A stretch of 64,000 bases of DNA from Hydrogenophaga palleronii NBRC 102513 (lineage in GTDB: Bacteria; Pseudomonadota; Gammaproteobacteria; Burkholderiales; Burkholderiaceae_C): positions 1 to 64,000 of the forward strand of contig NZ_BCTJ01000010.1 in NCBI RefSeq assembly GCF_001571225.1, written 5' to 3'. The notes beneath the pieces are model-generated. The model saw nothing but the letters and a program-made list of their open reading frames with translations, ran no database searches and had not been told where the DNA came from. The translations under genes were made by a program, and so were the position numbers. Positions 15,347-24,345 of the stretch are shown here, one piece after another (positions within the stretch are counted from its first letter, which is position 1; every line of letters starts with the position of its first letter).

Positions 15347-16459
15347 ATGGACGCCCCCACCCGAAACCCGAGCACGATCCCGATCTACGCCCACCCCAGC
15401 GGCAACCCCGTGGGCAAACCGGAGACCCCCTACCTGCTCAACTGCTGGTACGTGGCCGCGATGTCCCGCGAGCTCGGGCCGCAAGCCATGCTCACGCGCC
15501 AGCTGCTGGACACCTCGGTGCTGATGTACCGCAAGGCCGACGGCTCGCCCGTGGCCATGCACGACCGCTGCCCGCACCGCTTCGTGCCGCTGTCGATGGG
15601 CGAGCGCCACGGCGACGACGTGGTGTGCAAATACCACGCGCTGCGTTTCGACTGCACCGGCAAGTGCACCCATAGCCCGCACGGCACCGGGCACATCCCC
15701 GCCGCCGCCAAGGTCCGCACCTTCACGCTGCTGGAGAAGTACGGCTTCATCTGGATCTGGATGGGCGACGAGCCGGCCGACGCGGCCAAGCTGCCGGACT
15801 TCTCCGCGCTCGACAACGGCCCGGCCACCGGCGTGGCCCACACCTACATGCCGATGCAGGCCCACTACGAACTGATCGTGGACAACGTGATGGACCTGAG
15901 CCACATCGACCACGTGCACGGCGAGATCATCACCACGCGCGGCCAGCTCTCGCCGCTGGTGCCGCCGGTGCGGGAAGAGAACAACACCGTCAACGTGCGC
16001 TGGGAGTGGCGCCAGACCCCGGCCATGATGATCTTCGCCAACTTTCTGCCCGACCCGGCGGGCGAGGCACGCGGCTTCTTCGACATCACCTGGAGCGCAC
16101 CGGCCAACATCCAGCTGAACGTGGGCGCCATCCAGGGCGAGGGCAATCTCGACCTGACGGACACGGTGGGCCAGTACGACCTGCACACCTGCACGCCCGC
16201 CAGCGCCACCGAGACCCACTATTTCTTTGCCACGCGGCGCAACCACATCGTGGATGACGGTGAGTACAACCAGATGAAGATCGAGGCGATGCACAACGCC
16301 TTCGTCACCGAGGACGGCCCCATCATCGAAGCTGTTCAGAAGGAGATGAACACCAGCGACTTCTTCTCACTCAACCCGGTGCTGATGAGCAACGACGCGG
16401 CGCCCGTTCGGGTGCGGCGCCTGCTGGCGCGGCTGATCGCGCAGCAGGGCCGGGCCTGA
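15347..16459 (+). CDS. Rieske [2Fe-2S] oxygenase, VanA-like (pair B)
   Basis: Oxygenase component of 370 residues. Rieske ligands are Cys75/His77 (CPHR) and Cys94/His97 (CKYH); the non-haem iron triad is Asp183, His186 and His191 in VMDLSHIDHVH. Like pair A it lacks a beta subunit and resembles vanillate O-demethylase-type enzymes, but it is clearly divergent from pair A (different spacing and an N-terminal extension of about 25 residues). An AGGAGAC site fixes the ATG. It is convergent with hpaI, 12 bp away, and probably controlled by the sigma-54 promoter at 14199. O-demethylation or ring hydroxylation of a phenylacetate is inferred from context. Confidence 0.92.
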   Translation: MDAPTRNPSTIPIYAHPSGNPVGKPETPYLLNCWYVAAMSRELGPQAMLTRQLLDTSVLMYRKADGSPVAMHDRCPHRFVPLSMGERHGDDVVCKYHALRFDCTGKCTHSPHGTGHIPAAAKVRTFTLLEKYGFIWIWMGDEPADAAKLPDFSALDNGPATGVAHTYMPMQAHYELIVDNVMDLSHIDHVHGEIITTRGQLSPLVPPVREENNTVNVRWEWRQTPAMMIFANFLPDPAGEARGFFDITWSAPANIQLNVGAIQGEGNLDLTDTVGQYDLHTCTPASATETHYFFATRRNHIVDDGEYNQMKIEAMHNAFVTEDGPIIEAVQKEMNTSDFFSLNPVLMSNDAAPVRVRRLLARLIAQQGRA

Positions 16460-16471
16460 CCCGCGCCCGGA

Positions 16472-17284
16472 TCAGTAGCCGCCGGAGGCCGGGGGTTCGG
16501 CGGCGGCGCCGGCCACCGGCCCGAACCCCTGGCGCAGGGCGGTGGCCGCCTTCACCAGCAGCGAGGTGTCCAGCCCCACCGCCACGAACAGCGCGCCCGC
16601 GTCGAGGTACTGCTGCGCCAGTGCCGGGTCGGTGGCGAGGATGCCGGCGGCCTTGCCGGCGGCGCGCACGGTGGCGATGCCTTCCAGAATCACCTTCTGC
16701 ACTTCGGGGTGGCCGGGCTGGCCGCGGTAGCCCATGCTGGCCGACAGATCGGCCGGGCCGAAGAACACGCCGTCCACGCCCTCGGTCTCGGCGATGGCTT
16801 GGAGGTTGCTCACCGCGGTCACGGTCTCGGCCTGCACCAGCAGGCACATCTGATCATTCGCCTGGTTGAGGTAATCGTCCACCTGGTTCCAGCGCGAGGC
16901 GCGCGCCAGCGCCGCCCCCATGCCGCGAATGCCTTCGGGTGGGTAGCGCATGGCCTGCACCATGAGCGCGGCCTGTTCGGGCGTGTCGATCATCGGGATC
17001 AGCAGGGTCTGTGCGCCCACGTCGAGGTACTGCTTGACCAGGGCCACGTTGCCCTCCACAGCACGCACCACCGCATGGGTCTCGCCGTAGGGGGCGATGG
17101 CACGCAGTTGACCGAGCACGCTGCGCGGATCGTTGGGCGCGTGTTCGCCGTCGATCAGCAGCCAGTCGAAGCCGCAGCCGGCCAGGGCCTCGGCCACGTC
17201 GGGGCTGGCAAAACCGACCCAGCAGCCGATCTGGGGCTTGCCGGCTTTCAGGGCATCGCGGAAGGTGTTCCGGGGGATCTTCAT
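16472..17284 (-). CDS. hpaI: 4-hydroxy-2-oxoheptanedioate aldolase
   Basis: HpcH/HpaI class II pyruvate aldolase of 270 residues. The catalytic His48 lies in IDGEHAPND, the metal-binding region in LVQAET and the phosphate-loop-like [13 protein letters not shown] follows. It would split 4-hydroxy-2-oxoheptane-1,7-dioate into pyruvate and succinate semialdehyde, the last step of homoprotocatechuate meta-cleavage. It is the final gene of the minus-strand hpa operon and overlaps the preceding ketopantoate-reductase-like gene by four bases (ATGA). The C-terminus is a short Ala/Gly/Pro tail. Confidence 0.92.
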   Translation of the reverse strand: MKIPRNTFRDALKAGKPQIGCWVGFASPDVAEALAGCGFDWLLIDGEHAPNDPRSVLGQLRAIAPYGETHAVVRAVEGNVALVKQYLDVGAQTLLIPMIDTPEQAALMVQAMRYPPEGIRGMGAALARASRWNQVDDYLNQANDQMCLLVQAETVTAVSNLQAIAETEGVDGVFFGPADLSASMGYRGQPGHPEVQKVILEGIATVRAAGKAAGILATDPALAQQYLDAGALFVAVGLDTSLLVKAATALRQGFGPVAGAAAEPPASGGY

Positions 17285-18309
17285 GGGGTCCTCGTCGGTT
17301 CGGGGTAGAGGCTGCGCATCTGGCCGGTCAGGCGGGTCAGGCCCATGAGCGCGTCCATGTTGGGCGTGGCTTCGCCCAGGTGCTGGCCGATTTCGCGCAC
17401 CGCGCCCACCAGTGCGTCGAGCTCGATGGGGCGGCCGGCTTCCACGTCCTGCAGCATCGAGGTCTTGAACGAGCCGAGCTTGCGCGTGACCGCGTGGCGG
17501 TCTTCGGGATTCTGGTCAATGGGGATGCCGATGCGCGCGCCAATGGTCTGCGCCTCGCGCATCACGGCACTGCAGAAGCCGCGCACCAGCTCGTCGTCGA
17601 GGATGCGGTCGCACGGTGCGCCGGTGATGGCCGAGACCGGGTTCATGGTCATGTTGCCCCAGAGCTTGTACCAGATGTCGCGCTGGATGCGCTCGGACAC
17701 GGTGACGCCGAAACCGCCCTGCGTGAGCAGCTCGCCCAGCGCCTGCACACGCGGCGAGGCGCCACCGGCCGGCTCGCCGATGATGAGCTGGTTGTTCTTG
17801 ATGCGCTCGATGCGCGCGGGCTGTGGCGCAGCGGCGCTGGCGTGCACCACGCAGCCAATGACCTGCGATGTGGGAATGTGCTGCGCGGTGATGCCGCCGG
17901 GGTCCACCGCGTTGAGCCGAAGACCGGAGGCCTCACCGGGCAGGCCGTCGAAGAACCACCAGGGCACGCCGTTCATGGCAACCAGCACCACGGTGTGCGG
18001 CCCCATGAGCGCGCGCACCACGGGCGCAACCTGCGGCATGGCCGGGCCTTTGACCGAGACGATCACCAGGTCTTGCACGCCGAGGCAGGCCGGGTCGTCG
18101 CTGGCATTGACGGCCACGCTGTGTTCGGCACCTTCGGCATCGACCCAGGTGAGGCCGCGCTCGCGCAGGGTGCGCAGCGTTTCACCGCGCGCCACGGCCG
18201 AGAGCTGGATCTGCCCGGCCGGCAGGCGCGAGCCGAGCCAGCCGGCGAACAGGCCGCCGATGGCGCCGACACCGACCACCGCGACTTTCTGGAACGTTGG
18301 TGCGGTCAT
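17281..18309 (-). CDS. 2-dehydropantoate 2-reductase (ApbA/PanE) family protein
   Basis: NADP-dependent reductase of 342 residues. The N-terminal Rossmann motif GVGAIG (13-18) and the YKLWGN segment with the catalytic lysine are typical of ketopantoate reductases, and the C-terminal helical domain is present. It overlaps both neighbours by four bases (ATGA), so it is translationally locked into the hpa operon. That position argues for reduction of a 2-keto acid or side-product of the catabolic pathway rather than for pantothenate synthesis. No defined role for such a protein in homoprotocatechuate breakdown is known to me. Confidence 0.85.
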   Translation of the reverse strand: MTAPTFQKVAVVGVGAIGGLFAGWLGSRLPAGQIQLSAVARGETLRTLRERGLTWVDAEGAEHSVAVNASDDPACLGVQDLVIVSVKGPAMPQVAPVVRALMGPHTVVLVAMNGVPWWFFDGLPGEASGLRLNAVDPGGITAQHIPTSQVIGCVVHASAAAPQPARIERIKNNQLIIGEPAGGASPRVQALGELLTQGGFGVTVSERIQRDIWYKLWGNMTMNPVSAITGAPCDRILDDELVRGFCSAVMREAQTIGARIGIPIDQNPEDRHAVTRKLGSFKTSMLQDVEAGRPIELDALVGAVREIGQHLGEATPNMDALMGLTRLTGQMRSLYPEPTRTP

Positions 18310-19067
18310 GCGCGATACCCCGGGTCGATGCGGTCGATCAGCCGCTGCATGGCGGCGAAGGAGTCTTCACCAGCGCCGTACTTGGGGTTGAAGTTGAGCG
18401 AGTCGCGCACACAGCTTTCGAGCACCGGCACCGGGATCTGGCGCTGCTTGCCGAGCGTGGCCGACGCCACCTGGATCTCGCAGGCCCGCTGCACCAGCCA
18501 CATGAGGTTGAAGGCCTGCGGCAACGTGTGGCCGATGATCACCGGGCCGTGGTTGCGCAGCAGCAGCACGCGCCGGCCGTTGGCCGAGGCGAGGATGCGC
18601 GCGCCCTCTTCGCGGTGCACGGTGATGCCTTCGAAGTCGTGGTACGCCACCTGGTCGTGCAGCTGCGCGGCGTAGAAGTTGGTGAAGCTCAAGCCCTCTT
18701 CGCTGCAGCAGACGGCCATGGTCGGCGTGGTGTGCACGTGCATCACACAGTGCGCGTCGGGCAGGGTGGCGTGTATGGCGCCGTGGAAGGTGAAGCCGGC
18801 CGGGTTGATCGGCCAGTCGTCGTTGCCGATGATGTGGCCGTCCACATCCACCTTGACCAGGTTGGACGCGGTGACCTCGGTGTAGTGCAGCCCGAAGGGG
18901 TTGATGAGGAAGTGCTCGTCCGGCCCGGGCACGCGCAGCGAGATGTGGTTGTAGATCAGCTCGGCCCAGCCCAGGTGGGCAAAGATGCGGTAGCAGGCGG
19001 CCAGCTGCACGCGGGCTTGCCATTCCGCTTCGCTGAAGCGGCCGGGTTTGAGGAAGGCGTCGGCCAT
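18306..19067 (-). CDS. Class II aldolase/adducin family protein
   Basis: Zinc-dependent aldolase-type domain protein of 253 residues. The metal histidines are seen in VMHVHTTPT and LRNHGP, and the nucleotide/sugar-aldolase-like segment YNHISLR is near residue 40. Family members split hydroxy-acids or sugar phosphates or act as decarboxylases. The start at 19067 is chosen because the preceding in-frame sequence (to 19106) lacks family similarity. It lies 35 bp after hpaH and overlaps the reductase gene by four bases. With that reductase it forms a two-gene insert between hpaH and hpaI; its reaction is not known. Confidence 0.85.
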   Translation of the reverse strand: MADAFLKPGRFSEAEWQARVQLAACYRIFAHLGWAELIYNHISLRVPGPDEHFLINPFGLHYTEVTASNLVKVDVDGHIIGNDDWPINPAGFTFHGAIHATLPDAHCVMHVHTTPTMAVCCSEEGLSFTNFYAAQLHDQVAYHDFEGITVHREEGARILASANGRRVLLLRNHGPVIIGHTLPQAFNLMWLVQRACEIQVASATLGKQRQIPVPVLESCVRDSLNFNPKYGAGEDSFAAMQRLIDRIDPGYRA

Positions 19068-19102
19068 GGTCTCTGGTGTCTCCTGTGGTTTTCTGGATGG
19101 TC

Positions 19103-19930
19103 TCAAACGAAGCGGAAGCGCAGCACACCCAGCGGGCCGTAGTCGGCCTCGAACAGGTCACCCGCCTTGGCGGCCACCGGCCGCGTGAAGCTGCCCGCGA
19201 GCACGATCTCGCCGGCCTGCAAGGACTCGCCCCAGGGCGCGAGCTTGTTGGCCAGCCAGGCGATGCCGATGGCCGGGTGGCCCTGCACGCCGGCGGCGAG
19301 GCCGGTTTCTTCCACCACGCCGTTCTGCCGCAGGATGGCGCCGCACAACGGCAGGTCGGTGGTGAGGGCATCGGCGCGGTAACGTGCGTCGCCCTCACCG
19401 ACCACGATGCCGGCGTTGGCCGCGTTGTCGCTGATGGTGTCGAACACCTTGCGCATGGCCCTGGTGTGGCGGTCGAACTGCTCGATGCGGGCGTCGATGA
19501 TTTCGATGGCGGGCGTCACGTACTCGGTGGCGGCGAGCACGTCATCCACCGTCACGCTCGGCCCTCGCAGCTGCGACTTGAGCACGAAGGCAAGCTCCAC
19601 CTCCACGCGCGGCGCGATGAAGCGGGCAGCGGGAATCTCCAGCACTTCGCCGGCCCGGGCCGTGAACCGCATGCTGTCGAGCAGGGTGCCGTAGTCGGGC
19701 TCGTCGATCTGGCTGGAGATCTGCATGGCGCGGCTGGTGAGGCCGATCTTGTGGCCGATGACTGTTCTGCCACCCGCCACCTGTTGCGCCACCCAGGCGC
19801 GGCCGACGCGGTAACCATCGGCCACGGTCATGGCGGGAAAGCGCCTGGAGAAATGTTCCACCGCCACGCGGCTGCGTTCGGAAGCGTCGAGCTCGGCGGC
19901 GAGTTGCTGGATGAGGGCTTCTTCGAGCAT
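19103..19930 (-). CDS. hpaH: 2-oxo-hept-4-ene-1,7-dioate hydratase
   Basis: Member of the 2-keto-4-pentenoate hydratase/FAH superfamily, 275 residues, close to HpaH length. Lys61 in GHKIGLTS and the metal-binding Glu110 and Glu112 in PRVEVELAF are visible, as is [17 protein letters not shown] near the C-terminus. It hydrates 2-oxohept-4-ene-1,7-dioate to 4-hydroxy-2-oxoheptanedioate, the HpaI substrate. It begins 4 bp after hpaF. Confidence 0.92.
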   Translation of the reverse strand: MLEEALIQQLAAELDASERSRVAVEHFSRRFPAMTVADGYRVGRAWVAQQVAGGRTVIGHKIGLTSRAMQISSQIDEPDYGTLLDSMRFTARAGEVLEIPAARFIAPRVEVELAFVLKSQLRGPSVTVDDVLAATEYVTPAIEIIDARIEQFDRHTRAMRKVFDTISDNAANAGIVVGEGDARYRADALTTDLPLCGAILRQNGVVEETGLAAGVQGHPAIGIAWLANKLAPWGESLQAGEIVLAGSFTRPVAAKAGDLFEADYGPLGVLRFRFV

Positions 19931-19934
19931 GGTG

Positions 19935-20381
19935 TCAGGTCCGTTGGAAAAGCGGATGCAGCGAACTGTTCTTGGCGTCGAACACCTCGTGGCCTTCGTC
20001 CACCTGCACGGTGATGCCGATGGGGCGGCTGGCGAGCTGGGTGGCGAAGTGCGCTTTCACCACCCCCTGCAGCGCCTCGCCCACGCGCTGGTGGGTGAGC
20101 GCGCTGCGGCCTTGGGCCATGCGCAGGTTCATGTAGACGAAGGCGTAGTCGCCACCCAGGCCGGCGGCGATGCCGGTCGCGCCACCGTCGGACACCGCGC
20201 TGTGCGCCGCCGGGTAGGCCAGCACACGCGTGCCGCCGGTGGGGAAAACCTGCCGGTCGGCTTCGTCGCGCACGGCGAGCATGGCGTCGCACAGCTGGCG
20301 GCAGAGCGCACCCATGTCGGCGCCGCCCTGGTCCACGCTGAGGTCCAGGTTGGGGGTGTAGAGGATGACGAGGTGCGGCAT
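19935..20381 (-). CDS. hpaF: 5-carboxymethyl-2-hydroxymuconate delta-isomerase
   Basis: Small isomerase of 148 residues in the tautomerase superfamily. Pro2 after the initiator Met ([11 protein letters not shown]) is the catalytic base. It converts 5-carboxymethyl-2-hydroxymuconate to 5-oxo-pent-3-ene-1,2,5-tricarboxylate. Length is slightly above the roughly 125 residues of the enterobacterial enzyme. It lies 10 bp after hpaD and 4 bp before hpaH. Confidence 0.88.
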   Translation of the reverse strand: MPHLVILYTPNLDLSVDQGGADMGALCRQLCDAMLAVRDEADRQVFPTGGTRVLAYPAAHSAVSDGGATGIAAGLGGDYAFVYMNLRMAQGRSALTHQRVGEALQGVVKAHFATQLASRPIGITVQVDEGHEVFDAKNSSLHPLFQRT

Positions 20382-20391
20382 GCGGTGGGCC

Positions 20392-21315
20392 TCAGAGTCG
20401 GGACACGGCCTGGAAGCCCTTGGCCGACGAGGCCTGGGCGGCGGGAATGGCCTGGCCGGTCTGCGGCGTGACCGGGAACACGGCGTTGATCTGGCCGGTG
20501 CCGGAGGCGCCGAAGTACGGCGTGATGACTTCGGCCTGGCCGTCGTAGTCGCTCCAGCCGAGCGCGCCGAGCATCATGGCGGTGTCGTGCATGAAGCCTT
20601 CGCCGTGGCCCTTGGCAGCGTACTCGGGCAGCATCTCGCAGAAGGCTTTCCACTCGCCGCGTTGCCACATCTCGACGACGCGGCGGTCCAGCGTTTCGAG
20701 GAAGGGGCTCCAGACCTTGAAGGCGTAGTCGGGCGCCAGGCCGTTTTGCGCAAATCGGTGGCTGAGCGAGCCGCTGGCAAAGAAGGCGACGGTGCCGTCG
20801 TAATGGTCTTCCACCGCCTTGCGCATGGCCCAGCCGAGGCGCGCGCTGTCGTTGAGGTAGTGCGCCTGACACAACGCCGAGACCGAGATGGCCTTGAAGT
20901 GCTGGTCGGCGTTCATGTAGCGCATGGGCACGAGCGTGCCGTACTCGGGGCCGAGGGTGGTGGCGTCGTGGGCCAGGGTGTCGACACCGTGCTGGTTGCA
21001 GACCTGCGCGAGCAGCTTGCCGAGCTCCGGGTTGCCCGGAATCTCGAAGGGCATGTTGCTGATGAAGTGCGGCAGTTCGTTGCTGGTGTAGCTGCCCTGA
21101 AAATGCGGCGCGCAGTTGAGGTGGTAACTGGCGTTGACGAGCCAGTGGGTGTCGAACACAACGATGGTGTCAACCCCGAGATCGCGGCAGCGGCGGCTGA
21201 TCTCGTGGTGGCCGTCAATGGCGTCCTGGCGCGTGCCTTTTCTCGGCCCGTCGATTTCGCTGAGGTACATCGAGGGGACGTGGGTGATCTTGGCGACGAG
21301 GGCTAGTTTTCCCAT
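20392..21315 (-). CDS. hpaD: 3,4-dihydroxyphenylacetate 2,3-dioxygenase (class III extradiol)
   Basis: LigB-type extradiol ring-cleavage enzyme of 307 residues. His12 in KITHVPSMY and His57 in VFDTHWLV fit the ferrous-iron ligands of the family. It cleaves homoprotocatechuate next to the hydroxyls to 5-carboxymethyl-2-hydroxymuconic semialdehyde. The start at 21315 gives the conserved MGKLALVAK beginning; a frame extension of 14 residues upstream is not conserved-looking. A 116-bp gap separates it from hpaE, the only sizeable gap in the operon, so an internal promoter or processing site is possible. Confidence 0.93.
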   Translation of the reverse strand: MGKLALVAKITHVPSMYLSEIDGPRKGTRQDAIDGHHEISRRCRDLGVDTIVVFDTHWLVNASYHLNCAPHFQGSYTSNELPHFISNMPFEIPGNPELGKLLAQVCNQHGVDTLAHDATTLGPEYGTLVPMRYMNADQHFKAISVSALCQAHYLNDSARLGWAMRKAVEDHYDGTVAFFASGSLSHRFAQNGLAPDYAFKVWSPFLETLDRRVVEMWQRGEWKAFCEMLPEYAAKGHGEGFMHDTAMMLGALGWSDYDGQAEVITPYFGASGTGQINAVFPVTPQTGQAIPAAQASSAKGFQAVSRL

Positions 21316-21431
21316 GCGGCTACCTTTGGCTGGTTGGGTGGTTGCTCCGTGGGCCAACGCACCGCTTCAGATCGAGAGCGCCACAGCCCAGCGATCCCGC
21401 CCACCCGCTGGAGCGAAACGCAAGCCATACC

Positions 21432-22907
21432 TCACACCCCCCAATGCGGAATGTGATGCGAGCCCATGGACACCGCGATGTTCTTCGGCTCCAGGAACAC
21501 CTCATAACTCCAGGTGCCGCCTTCGCGCCCCGTGCCGCTGGCCTTGGTGCCGCCGAATGGCTGGCGCAGGTCGCGCACGTTCTGCGAGTTGACGAAACAC
21601 ATGCCAGCTTCCACCGCAGCCGCCACGCGGTGCGCGCGGCCGAGGTTCTCGGTCCACACATAACTGGACAGGCCATATTGAATGTCATTCGCCAGCTCGA
21701 TCGCATGCGCCTCGTCGCGGAACGGAATCAGGCAGGCCACCGGGCCGAAGATTTCCTCTTGCGCAATGCGCATGCGGTTGTCCACATCGGCAAACACGGT
21801 GGGCCACACATAGTTGCCCTTGGCCACACGCGCCGACAGTTCGGGTGCGTACGAAGGCCGATCCAGCCCGCCGCACAACAGCGTGGCGCCCTCCTTCGGA
21901 CCCAGCTCGATGTAGCTGCGCACCTTGGCCAGATGCGCCTGCGAAATCATCGGGCCGACGATGGTTTTTTCGTCCAGCGGATCGCCCACGGTGATGCGCT
22001 TGGCGCGCTCGACGAACTTCGCCACGAAGTCCGCGTAGACGTTCTGCTGCACCAGGATGCGGCTGCCGGCGGTGCAGCGCTCGCCGTTGTTGCTGAAGAT
22101 CATGAACACCGCGGCGTCCAAGGCGCGGTCCAGGTCGGCGTCGTCGAAGACCACGAACGGACTCTTGCCACCCAGCTCCATGCTGAACTTCTTCAGCCCC
22201 GCGCTCTGCACGATGCGGTTGCCGGTGGCGGTGGAGCCGGTGAAGGAGATCGCTCGCACGTCCGGGTGCGCGCACAGCGGTTCGCCCGCGTCCTTGCCGT
22301 AGCCGTGCACCACGTTGAGCACACCGGGCGGAATGCCGGCCTCCAGCGCGAGCTCGCCCAGGCGCGCGGCGGTCAGCGGGGAGAGCTCGCTCATCTTCAA
22401 CACCGCGGTGTTGCCGAAGGCCAGGCAGGGTGCGACCTTCCAGGTGGAGGTCATGAAAGGCACGTTCCACGGGCTGATGAGCGCGCACACGCCGACCGGG
22501 TGGAACAGGGTGTAGTTGAGGTGCGTGGGCGTGGGGTAGGTGTGGCCGTCCACGCGCGTGCACATCTCGGCGAAGTAATGGAAGTTGTCGGCCGCGCGCG
22601 GCACCAGCTGCTTGCCGGTCTGCGAGATGGTCTGGCCGCAGTCGTTGGTCTCGGTCTGCGCGATCTCGGGCACGTGGGCCGCGATCAGCTCACCGAGTTT
22701 TCGCATCAGCGTGGCGCGTTCGGTGGCCGGCCGTGCGGCCCAGGCGGGAAACGCGTCCTTGGCGGCCTGCACCGCCGCGTTGACCTCGACCGCGCCACCG
22801 GCGGTCACCTCGGCCAGCACCTCCTGCGTGGCGGGGTTGATGGTTTCGAAGGTGGCGCCGCTGGCGACGGACTTGCCGTTGATGAGGTGCTGGATGGTGG
22901 TCGTCAT
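21432..22907 (-). CDS. hpaE: 5-carboxymethyl-2-hydroxymuconate semialdehyde dehydrogenase
   Basis: NAD-dependent aldehyde dehydrogenase of 491 residues. Motifs in order are SPWNVP (Asn148), Lys171, FTGSTATG (222-229), catalytic Glu244 in MELGGKSP and nucleophile Cys278 in GERCTAG. It oxidises the ring-cleavage product of HpaD to the dicarboxylic acid. The ATG at 22907 lies 5 bp after hpaG2; the very long upstream frame covers hpaG2 in another phase and is rejected. Confidence 0.94.
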   Translation of the reverse strand: MTTTIQHLINGKSVASGATFETINPATQEVLAEVTAGGAVEVNAAVQAAKDAFPAWAARPATERATLMRKLGELIAAHVPEIAQTETNDCGQTISQTGKQLVPRAADNFHYFAEMCTRVDGHTYPTPTHLNYTLFHPVGVCALISPWNVPFMTSTWKVAPCLAFGNTAVLKMSELSPLTAARLGELALEAGIPPGVLNVVHGYGKDAGEPLCAHPDVRAISFTGSTATGNRIVQSAGLKKFSMELGGKSPFVVFDDADLDRALDAAVFMIFSNNGERCTAGSRILVQQNVYADFVAKFVERAKRITVGDPLDEKTIVGPMISQAHLAKVRSYIELGPKEGATLLCGGLDRPSYAPELSARVAKGNYVWPTVFADVDNRMRIAQEEIFGPVACLIPFRDEAHAIELANDIQYGLSSYVWTENLGRAHRVAAAVEAGMCFVNSQNVRDLRQPFGGTKASGTGREGGTWSYEVFLEPKNIAVSMGSHHIPHWGV

Positions 22908-22912
22908 GCGGG

Positions 22913-23692
22913 TCAGGCAGAGGTGTTGGTGGTGATGGTGTTGACGAGTTCGCCAATGCCCTCGATGGCCGTGACGATCACGTCGCCCGGCTGGCAATCG
23001 ACCACGCCATCGGGCGTGCCGGTGAGGATCAGGTCGCCGGGCTGCAATGTCATGAAGCTGCTGAAATATTCGATCAGCGTGGGCACGTCGAAGATCATGT
23101 CGCGCGTGTGGCCCTGCTGCGTGAGCTTGCCGTTCACCGTGGTCTGCAGCGCCAGGTTCATGGGGTCTGGAACATCGGCCGCGTCCACCAGCCAGGGGCC
23201 GAGTGGCGTGCAGGTGTCGCGGTTCTTCACGCGCAGGTTCGGCCGGTACCAGTTCTCCAGGTAGTCGCGGATGGCGTAGTCGTTGGCGACGGTGTAGCCG
23301 CCCACGAAGTCCAGCGCGTCGGCCTTCTGCACGCGCCGCGCCGTGCGGCCGATCACCACCGCGAGTTCGCACTCGTAGTGCATGAAGCCCACCCCCGCCG
23401 GGCGCACGGTGAAGCCGCGGTGGCCGGTAAGCGAGGCCTCGCCTTTCAGGAAAGCCAGCGGTTCTTCGGGCGCCTTGAAGGCCAGCTCTTTCGCGTGGTC
23501 GGCGTAGTTCAGCCCCAGCGCCAGCACGGTGCGCGGGCGTTGCGGCGGCAAGGGCTGCAGCGGTGGCAGCCAGACCACCTCGTCGAAGGACAACCGCCGG
23601 CCTTTGAAGGCGGGCGTGCGCAATTCGAGCTGGCCACCGGCTTCGATGGCGTCGTGGACCGCGCCGGCCCAGGCAATACGGGCGCGCTTCAT
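22913..23692 (-). CDS. hpaG2: Homoprotocatechuate decarboxylase/isomerase, C-terminal-type subunit
   Basis: Fumarylacetoacetate-hydrolase-fold protein of 259 residues matching the C-terminal half of bifunctional HpaG. It keeps the metal ligands Glu107 and Glu109 (HYECELAVVIG) and the LGLNYADHAKE segment (59-69). It should decarboxylate 5-oxo-pent-3-ene-1,2,5-tricarboxylate and isomerise the product. In enterobacteria both halves are one polypeptide; here they are two genes overlapping by four bases (ATGA). Confidence 0.92.
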   Translation of the reverse strand: MKRARIAWAGAVHDAIEAGGQLELRTPAFKGRRLSFDEVVWLPPLQPLPPQRPRTVLALGLNYADHAKELAFKAPEEPLAFLKGEASLTGHRGFTVRPAGVGFMHYECELAVVIGRTARRVQKADALDFVGGYTVANDYAIRDYLENWYRPNLRVKNRDTCTPLGPWLVDAADVPDPMNLALQTTVNGKLTQQGHTRDMIFDVPTLIEYFSSFMTLQPGDLILTGTPDGVVDCQPGDVIVTAIEGIGELVNTITTNTSA

Positions 23693-24345
23693 GCCGGCAC
23701 CTCCGGCACGAAGCTGTGCACCGTAGCGGTCGGAAAACCCGGGGCGCTGATGTCCACCGTGTCGCCGGCATGCACCAGCGGCCGGCTGCCGTCGGCCAGG
23801 CAGTCGCTGCCCAGCATCAGCACGTCACCGGGGCGCAGTGTCATGAAGGCGTTGACGTCCTGGAACAGGGTCGCGGCGTCGCGCAGCAGCTCGGCCAGAT
23901 CCGTGGTCTGCTGGTGCACGCCGTTGATGTGCAGCTCGATCTGCAAGCCCGACAGGCCTTGCAGACCGCCGAGCTGCGCCAGCGGCACGCAGGTCGCACC
24001 CACACCCAGGAAACCGTCGGCATTGCGCGCCTTGATGGGCGGGCGGTAATAACTGTCGTGCGCGAGCGCGAGGTCGTTGAACAACACGGCGCCGCTCGGG
24101 GCGCCGTCCTCGCCCACCACCAGGCCAAGCGAGGCCGCTGCCTGTACCGCGGCGCCGGCCGGCAGGGCCACCGTGCCACCGCTGGGGGTGAAGGTGTTGG
24201 CGGTCTTGATATAGAGCACCGGTGCGTTCGGTGGCGCCTTGTAGGGCGCGTCCGCCATGCGCGGCGCCCACAGCGCGTGCTCGCGCCGGAAGTTGAGCAA
24301 GGTGCCGTAGACCGTGCCGGCCGGCATCCAGGGAAACGGGTTCAT
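23689..24345 (-). CDS. hpaG1: Homoprotocatechuate decarboxylase/isomerase, N-terminal-type subunit
   Basis: Protein of 218 residues with the same FAH-like fold as its neighbour, matching the N-terminal half of HpaG (SPYKAPP-like segment APYKAPPNAPVLYIK near 33-47). Where HpaG2 has the Glu-X-Glu metal pair this protein reads QAAASLGLVVG, so the pair is missing, as in the degenerate half of fused HpaG. It probably forms the heterodimer needed for activity. It overlaps hpaR and hpaG2 by four bases each. Confidence 0.88.
   Translation of the reverse strand: MNPFPWMPAGTVYGTLLNFRREHALWAPRMADAPYKAPPNAPVLYIKTANTFTPSGGTVALPAGAAVQAAASLGLVVGEDGAPSGAVLFNDLALAHDSYYRPPIKARNADGFLGVGATCVPLAQLGGLQGLSGLQIELHINGVHQQTTDLAELLRDAATLFQDVNAFMTLRPGDVLMLGSDCLADGSRPLVHAGDTVDISAPGFPTATVHSFVPEVPA

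Noticed and set aside
17281..18309. Pantothenate synthesis gene panE
   Set aside because: The family matches, but four-base overlaps with hpa operon genes on both sides argue against a pantothenate role.
21342..23264. A 640-codon plus-strand frame opposite hpaE and hpaG2
   Set aside because: Long antisense frames are expected at this GC content; the minus-strand proteins have full catalytic motifs.
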